Below are positions 34,657 to 45,296 of a stretch of 64,000 nt of DNA, piece by piece. Both the position numbers and the translations under genes were made by a program. How positions within the stretch are numbered: position 1 is the stretch's first letter; each line of letters begins with the position of its first letter. The DNA lies in the NCBI GenBank assembly GCA_019722365.1, contig JADFUC010000202.1, positions 46,685 to 110,684 of the forward strand, in the 5' to 3' direction. The stretch is from Lithospermum erythrorhizon (lineage: Eukaryota > Streptophyta > Magnoliopsida > Boraginales > Boraginaceae). Under the pieces are notes generated by a model that did not search any database, was not told the DNA's origin, and was given only the letters and a program-made list of their open reading frames with translations.

Positions 34657-36351
34657 CACTATTGGAAAAATGATCAGTGACTAAGAGAGCGAATTCACTT
34701 AGGTATCACATTTGCCCTAGCGACTTTAACGATAGAGTTACCAGCAGGATCGCCTCTTTGCATTTGCGTAAATTAAAGAAATGACCCGCGAAACATCCGT
34801 CGCCCAATCAAATTGCAACAGTTTTTACAACCCGTATTTTCTTGGTGAAAAAAAAAGAAAATTGAAGAGCATGACTCAAGCCCGGGTCAGTGGGTTGCTA
34901 ACTTATTGACATGTTAAGGTGCATAGGTAACATGAGAGGTGGTTTACTGATATTTCTTTTACTAATTAAATAAAATTATACAATAATAACTATTTCAACA
35001 ATCGAATACATATATCCGATAAAATTACACATGCCCCGAGCACCAAAAGCTTGATAAAAAAAATAATTACACAATAATTTACACCAGATCTAAAGAAGAA
35101 AGAATAAAATATTAAAAAATGAAAAATAGATCTATACAAATATTATGGCTCTTAAAGAAAATAAAATCGAATAGATCTAAACAACAAAATGAAATACAAA
35201 TATTATCAACTCCTATGCGCTGGTGCTTTTTCATGGAGGTGTTGAGGAGGCAGGGGGACTTTGGTGGCGTATGAGGTACGGTAACAATAATCATTGGAGT
35301 TGTGAAGTGTGGCGGTGGTGTTGAGGATGGAGGGGGGAATATTGTTGGGAGGTGGAATGTAGGTTCAGAATTACGTCATCATACTTGTGAAGTGTGGTTG
35401 GATTGAGATGATTACTTCATTTTGGATGAACTATGGACCATATGTCATAGACCATAGTTGTAGAGAGAATAGGAGAGGGAGAATTATGTGTGTGTGTTTG
35501 TGGGGAAACAGTCAAGTATTAATAGGCTACATATTTGGGTTGGATGAAATATGGTCTGTTAGATGCTCAAACAAATAACAGCCCCAAATCATGATCCATG
35601 CCAAACCTTATGTCAATTTTAAACCATAGATGTTAAATGATCAATGGCTACAAAAGCTTAACTTTTAATGATGTGGATTGTGCTTTTATGTGTTCTTAAA
35701 TTTATTGTTAACTCCAATTTATTTGTGATTTTAATTTAGAAACTTTGTTAATTACTTCAATTCTTTTATGCTTCTTCATAAATTTTTTTAACAATATAGT
35801 AACATCAAAGAACGATAGCAATATGAAGATAATATTCTGAACAAACTACTAACGTATTTACACGTTGTGAATACATTGAGTGAATTAACCATATTCAATT
35901 CTTAGCATGTATATATCATTTATTTTAATAGATAAATTACGCATATGGTATAATAATATTGTTATAAACTTCTTGTTTTATATTTGAAGAAGAAATCAAG
36001 AATTACCACAAGATTGCAACAATGTTGCCACGGACCTTATGAAACTCATTGCAATCCTATAGCAAATTCGTTGCTAGCTGGAGTTTGATACTGGTAGAAA
36101 ATTTGCAACGACTAAAGAATAAAAATTAAAACAATATTAAATTAATTAATTCCTTGCAAACTTGTGCAAACCCGTTGGAAGGTTGCAACGGATACTTGTC
36201 CGTTGCAAACTCGTTGTAAGACTCGACCCGAAATTTGCCAAACGGATATTTGGTAGATTTATAAAGAGATTATAGTAAAACATTCTTAAGTAAGCGCGTT
36301 TTGCAACGATTTGTTTTTCCGTGGCTTAGGTCCCTCCTTTTTCTAGTAGCG
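34657..36351. mobile_element. Non-autonomous CACTA transposon, 1.7 kb, with TSD
   Basis: The left end is cactattggaaaaatg. The right end, reverse-complemented, is cgctactagaaaaagg, matching 12 of the 16 terminal bases. The trinucleotide ata flanks it on both sides (34,654-34,656 and 36,352-36,354), the 3-bp duplication typical of CACTA. GTTGCAA-type words recur near both ends: 34,805-34,815 at the left, and 36,015-36,310 at the right with at least seven copies such as ttgcaacgg and gttgcaaactcgttg. Internal DNA has no transposase. It appears inserted into a minus-strand copia element, since copia text lies on one side and a tRNA-Met primer-site-like word on the other. Confidence 0.8.
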
Positions 36352-37785
36352 ATAGCATCGTTTCTAGTCATTGATTATTAAGTTTGTGATCACAACTCAA
36401 ACTCTGATACTAGTTTTTAGGAATTAATACAAATTTACTTCATAAAACTTAAGCAATTCAAGTACAAACAATTATATAACTAAAGTACATAATAATAAAT
36501 GGTTAAATTTCATCTAGGCACGCAAAAGCTACTTAAAATGATTTGAATAGGCAACAAGCATTCGGCGCTGAATAGGAGCACCGAGCTTTTTGGAAAAGTG
36601 GCACTTGAAATTTTTGAGGATGGAATCAATTGTTATTTACAAGGGTAATTTTTGTCAGAAATAACTTGTCTTCACGTTACAAAGTTCGGTGTCATCTTCT
36701 CCACTAATTAAAAAGAACCATTAACCATCCTACCCCACCCTACCCCTACACCATTACCTCCCTATGGATTCTCAACAAGCTGAAAATGGCTGAAGAACGT
36801 ACTAAAACAACAAGAATGGTGCAATTCAAAAACACCATTGGTTCTTGGTATTTTTGGTTTCTGAGAAAACACTATTGCAGCAATTAAACTACAGAAAGTT
36901 GCACCAATTACAGCGGATTGTACAATAGGCCGAAGTTCACGCCTAGTTTCTCAATTGTCTTAAGTCGAGTAGGTAGGAGTATTATAGTACTAGATTTATG
37001 TTCATCTCCTTATTGTAATACCATAGGGATATGTTAGTTGACTATATATATTAGTCTACAACTCTCTATGAAAAATAAGAAACAAAAAATACAATTATTC
37101 CAATATAACACTTATATAAAATTCTAAAATAACACTTGACCAGGCTTATTCTACTTAAAAAAGGATAATAGGGCTTATCGATCATTATGATAGCCCACTC
37201 AAAAATATTCTTTCTCAAACCTTATACTCCTACTATTTCACCCTGCCTTTCCCTCAAACCTTATACTCCTAGCACCCCCCTCCCCCTCTAGAGAAATCGT
37301 GAACCGCACCTCCGACGAAGCAACGCAGCGCCGCCTGATCTTCCTCCATCTCTAGGTATTTTTTTCTTTCTAATTCTATTTTACTTTTTGTTGCTAAAAG
37401 AAATCTCTCTTAAATGTGTTCCTAAAACTCTAAAAGATTGCCCAAATCGCCACCCTCATCAACCCACGTCTTTTGGAGTGAGATGATGAACGTATTAGCA
37501 AATAGTACTTCATATTAACCATATTGCAATCATTGTTGGTATATTTTCCGAGGCCAATTTAGTATAGGCTAAATATTGGTGAAGATTGTTCACTCTGTTC
37601 TTTCTCGTGTTGTATTCTTTATTTTATGAGTTCTTTTTCAGGTTCTAAAGATGATTTTATGGAATTTGGATTCATAACTTTTGCTAGATGTATTGGATTT
37701 ATAAGAGATGATAAAGATAGCAAGATCCTCATAACTATAACTTGTTTTAAATATTATTTTAGTGATGTAATTTTTTTAGATGTAA
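36352..37785. other. Copia primer-site-like word, MITE fragment, unassigned DNA
   Basis: 36,401-36,412, reverse-complemented, reads tagtatcagagt, close to the TGGTATCAGAG primer-binding site of copia elements. It fits the minus-strand copia at 33.9-34.7 kb once the CACTA is removed. The segment 36,494-36,560 (tggttaaatttcatctagg ... aaaatgatttgaatagg) is the inverted counterpart of 43,700-43,795. The segment 36,960-37,115 looks like part of a copia LTR (tatatata, A-rich end). caaaccttatactcct occurs twice (about 37,218 and 37,256), ahead of a C-rich patch at 37,270-37,345. No gene. Confidence 0.4.
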
Positions 37786-38280
37786 TGTTGAGTTGTTCTT
37801 ACGCTGCGTAGTCGCGTGAGCTGAGGACGTGTTCGAGAGGCTGGAGCTATCAAGTTGATGAAGGAGTTACGTGGAGGGGAAAGGTTCGAAACTAACTAGA
37901 GTTAGGAGGTTATTAGTCGTAGGATATTGTTATATCAAGTCTAGTCGGATTAGGATAACTTGCTTATATATAGTAGTCGAATCAAGCCATGCAAGAAATA
38001 TTATTACATTGATTTGAGCATACAATAGTTAGCTAATTTAGGTGAGTAGTAGAAGTTTGAAGATTGTAATCTTGAATTCTATTATCAATAAACATAGCTA
38101 TTATTATTAGTGGTGGAGGTGAATCCGAAACCACAAAATAGAAGGTATTTTTTCGTTCTTGCTTATTTGTCATAGTTCTTGATCAATAAATATATTCGTT
38201 GATCGATTAGCTAGGGTTCGAGTTTATTAGGGTTTTTCGATAGACTTGTGATAGTCATTAATCATCCATTAATTCCAATA
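37786..38280 (+). repeat. Copia 5' LTR
   Basis: It aligns along its whole length to 42,317-42,818 with small indels. It includes a candidate TATA box (cttatatatagtag, about 37,963-37,976) and a candidate polyadenylation region (caataaacatagc, about 38,087). It ends ttccaata at 38,280. Confidence 0.92.
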
Positions 38281-38282
38281 AT

Positions 38283-38294
38283 TGGTATCAGGCG
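38283..38294 (+). other. Copia primer-binding site
   Basis: tggtatcaggcg, two bases after the LTR, resembles the tRNA-initiator-Met complementary site TGGTATCAGAGC used by most plant copia elements, with a lost base. Confidence 0.8.
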
Positions 38295-38323
38295 AGTTTG
38301 GAACCGTAGAAACGAAACCCAAG

Positions 38324-39080
38324 ATGGTGTTGTTAACGGCTAATAATTACTCTATATGGAAGACGAAGATGTTGGATCGTTTGTACGTAAAACAACTTGC
38401 TAAACCAATTCAAGAAAAAGGAATAAAACCGGATGACTACATTCTTGATTGGGATGAAATCGATAGAAGGTGTCTAGGGTTTATTAGAGAATATATTGAC
38501 ATTGGGGTAATTCACCATGTTGAGAATGTGTGGCCTACTTATAGTTTGTTGGGAGAAAGTGAGATTGTATGAGCGTAAGACATCGGCTCCGCAAAGTTAA
38601 TTTGGTGAGACAATTGAAGGCAAATTAAAGGTACGAAGATGGTAAACCGATCACGGAGCACCTTATCCAATTGGAGGCATCTGTTAACAACTTCGCATCC
38701 ATGGGAGTGATGTTTCTGGATGAAGTTGAGCTACATGGCTATTCGGCACTCTTCCGGAATCATAGGAGACATTATTATTATGTCTCCCAAGTACATAAAT
38801 CACCGGATAGCGCGCGATCAAGAAAGAAATCGTTTCTAATGCGATTCTTAATGAAGAACTACGGAAAGGAGGAACTATGAGTAACAATCAAGAAGCTGAC
38901 CAATAATGATGCCTTGACATACGATCAAAACGAGAGGAAAGAAAAGTTCAAAGCGAGGCTTTACTTAAAACCAAAAAATACAAAGGATAAAAAGATTTGA
39001 TGTAATAATATTTATTGCTTAACAAGGTTGGGCATTGGAAATCGGGGTGCTATTCTTTCCAAGAAAAGGCGTTGCCAATG
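38324..39080 (+). pseudogene. gag: Copia gag remnant
   Basis: The frame starts at the ATG at 38,324 and reads MVLLTANNYSIWKTKMLDRL, then DDYILDWDEIDRRCLGFIRE, YIDIGVIHHVE. This matches the copia Gag (UBN2/gag_2 type: LxGxNYxxWKxxMxxxL ... DWxxxxRxxLGxIRxxV...VxxxxTAxELWxxL). A frameshift near 38,560 is followed by pieces from the later part of gag (LEASVNNFASMGVMFLDEV from 38,672; SPDSARSRKK from 38,810). Around 38,995-39,070 the zinc-knuckle region is eroded. Gag would form the virus-like particle coat. It is not translatable as a whole. Confidence 0.85.
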
Positions 39081-39149
39081 GCACGGTCAAGAACAAGAAA
39101 TGACAACAAATGCTGTGGCCATGGTAAATACAAGTGTTGATCTAATTGT

Positions 39150-40260
39150 GGTAGACAAGCGAGGTCTCTTATGCCAGAGCAACAATGGCAGATTGGATCG
39201 TCGACTCGAACTTGCTCGTAACACCAAATAAATCCTTCTTTTACTCATATAAGAAGGCGACTATGGTGAGCACGAATGGGAATAATGACTTGTCCAAGAT
39301 TGTTGCAATAGGAGATATTCATGTAAGATCGATAATGGTCGTATAACGATCCTCGAATGTATGTCACGTACGGATTTTCAACTAAATTTGATCTCCTCGG
39401 GAAGTTGGATGATGAAGAGGATACCACAATTTCTTTGGAGAAGGTCAATGGAGCATCGAGGATTCAAAATTGGTGATGAAGGGTTGAAACTAGGAACTCT
39501 TTGTCGATCAAAATTAACGACATAGCGGAAGTAAAGTTTGTACTTGACTCGAGGTGGATCTATGGCTGTCATTACTTACATGAGTGGAAAAGGTTTTGAG
39601 GAATACTAACTAAGCGTGGACTGTACCAATCCTACAGCCAGTGAGACACTTGATGCTGAATAATTTTCAATGGGAAAGCGGCTTATAGATCATCTTTTAG
39701 CGAGGATCACAAAGAAAGACAAAAATTCTTGAGATGGTCTACTCCGATGTTCTTGGACTGGCTTGAGGACATTAGGTGGGTGTTCTTACTTTGTTCGTTA
39801 GTGATGGCTACTCACAGGAAGCTTTAGGAATAACCCCCGAAAACTAAGGATCAAGTTTACATTATATTCAAGCAATTCTATGTTATGAGTCGAAGAGAAA
39901 GTGAATTACTGAGTATTGTTTCGAACCGACAATGGTGAGTGAATATATTGGCTTGTTTGATGATATTGTAAAGAACATGGGATTAGACATGAACAAAGCG
40001 TTCAGAAGACTCCAGCGACACAATGGCTTGGCGGAAAAATGAATCGAACCATTGTTGAGAGAGATAAGGTGTATCTTATCCTACCAAATCTGGAGACTCT
40101 TTTTTGGAATTGAAAGCTTTGTGTGCATCAAATTCAGTGGTGTCAAATCACCAAACAACTATTCTTAGAAGGCAAGTTCGGATATGGAGGCGACAGAAGG
40201 TAAGCTAAACATCTAAGGTATTTGGGTGTGAGAGCCTTTGCACATATTCCTAAAGACGAA
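39150..40260 (+). pseudogene. Copia protease and integrase remnant
   Basis: Protease text appears at about 39,180-39,440: in alternating frames LLCQ, ADWIVDS-like, TPNK, then NGNNDLSKIVAIGDIHV and TDFQLNLISSGKL. These correspond to the WxxDSGAxxHxTP and GxGxVxIx...LxxNLISxGxL signatures. Integrase text appears at about 39,725-40,110: EMVYSDVLG, GGCSYFV, SDGYSQEAL-like, TDNGE(Y)IGLFDDI, and DTMAWRKN-like (LAERMNRTI). The DDE residues are only partly recoverable. Processing and integration functions are lost through frameshifts. Confidence 0.75.
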
Positions 40261-40829
40261 GAACTAAGCTAGACAACAAGTCAAGGCAATGTAATGCTTG
40301 TTGAGTTTTTAGTGATGATAAGTTTGGATACAAGTTATAAGTCCAAAGACCAAAATAATAAGAAGTAGAGATGTTATCTTTTTCAAAGAACTTAATTAAT
40401 AAAGACTTTACTAACAATGTTGAGTCGAGGAATGGGGATAGGGAAATTGTCGGTATGAGATTGATGATGATGTCGAACCACACAATGGAGCAATGATACC
40501 TCGAGGTAAGTAATGCTCAGTATACACGAAATGCTGATGAAACCCTGACATAGGCGGAGATAATGAACAATCACATGAAGGGGAGACATCAGTGAGGAGC
40601 CTCAATAAACATCTACCATGTCGACAAACTGAGGACTCAGAATAGAACTCGAGTCCCGTCTTAGTATCCTCTGCATTGAGTATGTACTACTCGCGGATAA
40701 TGGTGAACCAACGTACTATCAAGCTAGTAGTCTTGAGGATAAGGAAGAATGGATAGATGCTATGAGAGAGGAGATGAATTCACTCAACAAGGAAACAACA
40801 CATTTATTCTAGTTTATCGAATTCAATGG

Positions 40830-42235
40830 CAAAAGTGTTAAATAATCGATGGGTCTATATAGACTAAAAGTTGATGAATTACGACTCGAACCAAAGGTAC
40901 AAAGCACGTTTAGTTGTAAAGGGCTTCGGACAAAGACAAGGTATTGATTATGAAGATATTTTCTCACCCGTGGTAAAGATGACCTCAATAAGAACAATAC
41001 TAGGCTTGGTTGCTCATCTTGACCTAGAAATTGAGCAACTAGATGTTAAAACGGCATTCTTACATGGAGATCTTGAGGAAAATATTTTTATGGAACAACT
41101 TAGAAGGCTTCTTGATTAAGAACAAGGCGTATGGTGTGCAAGTTGGAAAAAAGCTTGTATGGATTAAAGCAGGCCCACACTGAACAATGGAACAAGAAAT
41201 TTGATTCGTTTATGGGGGAGTATCGTTTTAATTCGAACACTAGTCGACCATTGTGTCTATGTGAGAGGTTCAACAATGAAGATTTTTATTGTCTTCTTAT
41301 TATATGTCGATGACATGTTACTAATAGGAAATAATATTGCTAAAATAAAATGAACTCAAGAAGCAATTGGGGCCTTTAGAGATGAAGAATCTTGGAAGTG
41401 CTCGGTACATATTAGGAAGGAAATTAAAAGGGATGCGTGCGAGAAGGGAGGCTATGGTTATCTCGAAAGGTACATTCATAAAGTACTATCGAGTTTAATA
41501 TGGAATCCTCAAGCCGGTTGTAGTTGCCCTTAGAAATCACTTGAGTTGAGCTCCAAAGTTGCGCCTTGAACAATGGCGATGAAGGAATGGAAGACACGCC
41601 ATATGCCTCGGCCGTTGGGAGCTTAATGTATGCCGTGTTGTGTACTAGGCCGGACATAACATATTAGAGTATAGTTATTAGGTTTCTATCTCGGCGAAGC
41701 AAGGAACATTGGGAAGCCGTAAAATGGATACTTAAATATTTGAGGTTAACTTCAAATATATGTATTTGTTATGGTGGTGGACAAGGCAGCTAATCTAAGG
41801 TGCTATACCAATTCGGCCGTAGGCGGAGACATTGACACTAGAGGTCAACTTCGGGCTACTTGTTTCACGTTTGTTGGAGGCAATTTCTTGTATCCCCAGA
41901 CTTCTAAAGGTGTGGCTTTGTCTACAACGGAGGCGGAATACATTGCCATAACCGAGTGTTGCAAAAACTCTTATGGATCAAAAGGTTGTTTGAAAAGTGG
42001 CATCAAGCAAGAGAGATTTGCAATACTTAGTGACTCCTGAAAGTGCTATTCATTTGAGCAAGAATCCATCGTTTCACTCAAGATCCAAACACGTACAAGT
42101 AGGTGTATCATTGGGTAGGGATGTGATAGAGGAGAAAAGCAAGTATCTATTAATGAGGTTCACGCTCAAGACAACGGTGTGGACATGTTGACCAAAGATT
42201 TGCCAAAGAGGCTCTGACGTATGTTACACTTATTC
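40830..42235 (+). pseudogene. Copia reverse transcriptase and RNase H remnant
   Basis: RT is the best-kept domain. 40,871-41,119 reads RYKARLVVKGFGQRQGIDYE, DIFSPVVKMTSIRTILGLVA and LDVKTAFLHGDLEENIFM, the canonical copia blocks with the first catalytic Asp in LDVKTAFLHG. 41,131-41,313 reads CKLEKSLYGLKQA. The active site YVDDML is intact at 41,303-41,320. RNase H follows: 41,771-42,040 includes GVALSTTEAEYIAITECCK (catalytic Glu of STTEAEY), then AIHLSKNPSFHSRSKHVQV near 42,047 and TKDLPK near 42,195. A frameshift separates each block. Confidence 0.88.
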
Positions 42236-42304
42236 TTTGGGCTTGAGTATAGCTCCGTTAAGCCTTGCTTTATTGATGAAAGGTTTAATTCTTCCTTGAG
42301 GCTC

Positions 42305-42316
42305 GGAAGGGGAGGG
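42305..42316 (+). other. Copia polypurine tract
   Basis: ggaaggggaggg lies directly upstream of the 3' LTR, the expected position for the plus-strand primer. Confidence 0.88.
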
Positions 42317-42818
42317 TATTGGAGTTATTCCTCGCTACATGGTCGCGTAGTGCAGGGGAAACATTGAGGCTAGATGATCAAGTTCAATGAAGAGTTCCAC
42401 ATGGAGGAGGAGTTCGAAACTAACTAGGATTAGGAGTTATTAGTCGACTAGGATATTGTTATACCAAGCCTCGTCGGATTAGGATAACTTGCTTATATAT
42501 AGTAGTCGAATCAAGCCATGCAAAAAATTATTACATTGATTTGAGCATACAATGAATTTAGCTAATTTAGGTGAGTAGTAGAAGTTTGAAGATTGTAATC
42601 TTGAATTCTATTATCAATAAACATAGCTATTATTAGTGGTGGAGGTGAATCCGAAACCACAAACCAAATTGTTTTTCCTTTTTCAATCGTTCTTTTGTTA
42701 TTGGATCATAGTTCTTGATCAATATAAATATATTCGTTGATCGATTAGCTAGGGTTCGAGTTTATTAGGGTTTTTCGATAGACTTGTAATAGTCATTAAT
42801 CATCCATTAATTCCAATA
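42317..42818 (+). repeat. Copia 3' LTR
   Basis: 502 bp, starting tattggagttattcc and ending attaattccaata. It matches the 5' LTR throughout, with TATA-like cttatatatagtag at about 42,490. The terminal inverted repeat is TATTGGA/TCCAATA. The flanking gtaa on the right matches the left flank of the 5' LTR. Confidence 0.92.
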
Positions 42819-42969
42819 GTAAATTGGTGTACTTTTACTAAAATTATTGGTGTATTTTTTGTATAATATGTATTTTATTAGTTACTGGGAAAAAATTGAG
42901 AATTATTAAAATATGAAATTTGATTTTCATATTTTAATAATTCTCCTTTTTTTAATTTAAATCAGGGGC

Positions 42970-43335
42970 TTAGATAGCGTTCATTTGAGCGTTATGTTTC
43001 AAACTTAAATTAATCATCGCTTTTGAAGTGCTAACTAAGCGACAATAACGTTGAAAACATACAACTCTTAAAATAACTCTGATAGCATTGACGTTATCTA
43101 TAGAAGCATTATAGTAACTAATATAACCCCACTTCAATAGCGTTTGTGCAAGTGCTAAAGTAACTACCAAACACATCTTCAATAGCGTTTGAGGCACATG
43201 TTATTGAAGTTTGACATATATAATAGCGTTTTATAGAGCGGTGTTTGAGCAACAATAACGGTGGCTTAAATAGCGTTCGAAAGGATTATCGTAGTCCAAA
43301 AATGAGCGATATTGCTCATCAAATCTGTAGTAGTG
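42970..43335. mobile_element. CACTA element right end with AGCGTT array
   Basis: The segment ends ctgtagtagtg (reverse complement CACTACTACAG) and contains at least eight copies of (A)TAGCGTT(T/C) or its reverse AACG(T)TA, spaced 20-60 bases. That is a typical CACTA subterminal architecture. The matching left end was not found. The copia at 37,786-42,818 lies close by on that side, so the left part may be displaced, deleted or too eroded. No transposase. Confidence 0.65.
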
Positions 43336-44035
43336 TGAGGAATATAATATTATTTGACACAAATTACTTGCTTCTCTACCTCTTTTGACCATATACATTA
43401 TCATCACCTATCTTAATTCCTCATTCTACCATGCTCAAATGGAAAATCAGTTTGAGACAACAAATTATGTGTCAAACGAATGTGCATTGTATGTGCAAGC
43501 TATTATGTCATCGTAGATATATTGAAGTAAACGAGTGGGGGTGGAGGTTTTTTGTAGTGACACCTGAACTTTAATGATTTTTAATTAAAAATTAATATTT
43601 TAATATGACTAAGTTGTCTTTGGGCTAATGATCATTTGGAAGTCAAATGGAAGTCAATAGTTCAAAAAGACGTTTTTGAAAAGTTCAAATGTAAGAAAAA
43701 ACTCCTAGGTGCCTATTTAAAGGGTAGAAATATTTAGATACCTATTTGAAATGATTTCAATAGTTCAAATGTCTAGATGAAATTTAACCATAATAAATCA
43801 ATACAAGCATTTATAAAGGTTCACCCCAATGTGATGTTGCATGTCATGTTGTTGTCGTAGTAGACCTTAATTAACTTAGGAAGGTTGTCAAAATACTCTA
43901 AAACTGTCATTGTATCTATAATATATATCTCTAAGATTACGTATTTTTTTTTATATGATGAAAACCTTAATCACAATCCACTCAATAAAAGATTTATATG
44001 ATAAAACTCTCGATGTTCTTTTCTATTTGATGATA
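43336..44035. other. Spacer with MITE fragment
   Basis: 43,700-43,795 (aaatgatttcaatagttcaa ... tctagatgaaatttaaccat) is the inverted partner of 36,494-36,560. No gene is seen. Confidence 0.5.
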
Positions 44036-45015
44036 ATAATATGGCAAAAGGTCGGAACCATAACTTATGTTTATCTACATTCCCGTTCACTTTCGCTCCC
44101 ATGAATTTATGGTCCCGTTCACTCAACTTGTCATTTAATATTGGTTTCTTTTAGTTGGGTTGTTTGACTTTCTGTGAAGTCGCGGTTGAATCAACACATA
44201 TGAGCTTGTGCATGTCTCCGCTTTGAGGGGGCAAAATAGTAATTTCACATCTAAAACAATTAAAAAATGGGATAATATATTGGGCAAAGGCCCGTTCACT
44301 CGCTCATGTTTAGCTTAGGTTTCTCGTTCCTTTCATTTCGTGTTTGTTATGGTCTCGTTCAGCTGTTTGGACAATTTTTTAATTGATCCATTTTACTCTT
44401 AACGTTAACTCGTGTGAAGTCAACCGTTAGTCGATCCGTAATGCGGGCAAAATGACTTTCGATGGTATAATAGTAATTTCACATCTAAAAAACTTCTAAA
44501 ATAATAAAAAGGGAGGATGATGACTATAATTAATTTAGGGTTTTTCACAAAAGGAGTAAAAAGTCGGGCGATAACCCAACTCATCCAATTTTTCTTCTAA
44601 AAAATAAAAAAGTGGGAGAATTGTTGACTCCAAATCATCCAATTTTTCTTAAGTCAATTGATTTTACTAGAGTTGGAGGTTTTGTGAAATTCCCTAAATC
44701 ATTTTTGGCACTAGTTATAATTCTCTAATTTTAAACTTTTTAAAACATTTTTAGATATGAAAATATTATTTTACCCCGAGAAAATTCGTGTGTCTTGTAC
44801 ATGGATTGGTAGCAGTTAACCAGCGATCAGTCTTCAATAGGAGAAAAATGAACCAATTAACATTGATAGAGTAGTGAATGAGCTGCTTATAAGAAATGAT
44901 GGATGAAATGTAAACGTGGTGAGTGAATGGCTGTTATCTATTTTTTAAATGGGCACAAGATGTGAAATTACCTATTTTATTGTGGAGGCTGTGCATGTCA
45001 CAGCAGATGACTGGC
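44036..45015. repeat. MITE cluster: two tandem copies and one inverted copy
   Basis: Copy 1 (about 44,041-44,265) and copy 2 (about 44,285-44,500) lie head to tail. They share gg(c)aaa.g.cccgttcact, tgttgactt/gttgtttgac, gtgaagtc, gcaaaat, and the end agtaatttcacatctaaaa. A third copy at about 44,755-45,010 is inverted, with agatgtgaaattacctattt, the reverse complement of the same end. Non-coding. The arrangement could form a long hairpin. Confidence 0.65.
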
Positions 45016-45138
45016 CGTTGACTTCTGGGAGCCAGCGGAAAAAAAATCAATGATAAATGACAGAATGGTGGGCTGGAAACCCGTAAAATTCGTGAGTAAT
45101 GGGAATATAGTAAATATGAGAGTCTTAGGCGACTTTTG

Positions 45139-45250
45139 TACCCTAATATTATATATGTTTAAATCGTCTCATTCAGTTACAACTCCATGTATATATACCC
45201 TAATAATATATGTTAAATCGTCTCATTCAGTTACAACTCCATGTATATAT
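45139..45250 (+). repeat. Two-copy 57-bp tandem repeat
   Basis: Units start at 45,139 and 45,196 (taccctaatattatatat... and taccctaataatatatg...). Each contains ttaaatcgtctcattcag and ttacaactccatgtatata. A short (CTAGA)n run follows at about 45,273-45,290. Confidence 0.85.
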
Positions 45251-45296
45251 GTAGGCTTACAAGAGAAACTTAACTAGACTAGACTAGACTACATAC

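Larger units (their letters stand above)
37786..42818 (+). mobile_element. Structurally complete Ty1/copia retrotransposon (5.03 kb)
   Basis: Two LTRs of about 495-502 bp, a primer-binding site directly after the first, a polypurine tract directly before the second, and gtaa on both outer sides (37,782-37,785 and 42,819-42,822) define one complete insertion. LTRs begin t(a/g)ttg and end ttccaata, giving short terminal inverted repeats. Pol order is protease, integrase, RT, RNase H, so copia and not gypsy. The LTRs are far better preserved than the reading frame, which needs many frame changes. It landed about 150 bases left of a CACTA subterminal array. Confidence 0.92.

Noticed and set aside
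36401..36412. tRNA gene fragment
   Set aside because: Only the 12-base primer-site-like word is present; no cloverleaf around it.
45050..45277. 75-codon plus-strand frame with repeated SHSVTTPCIY
   Set aside because: The repeat is just the 57-bp tandem duplication read in frame; no coding signature.
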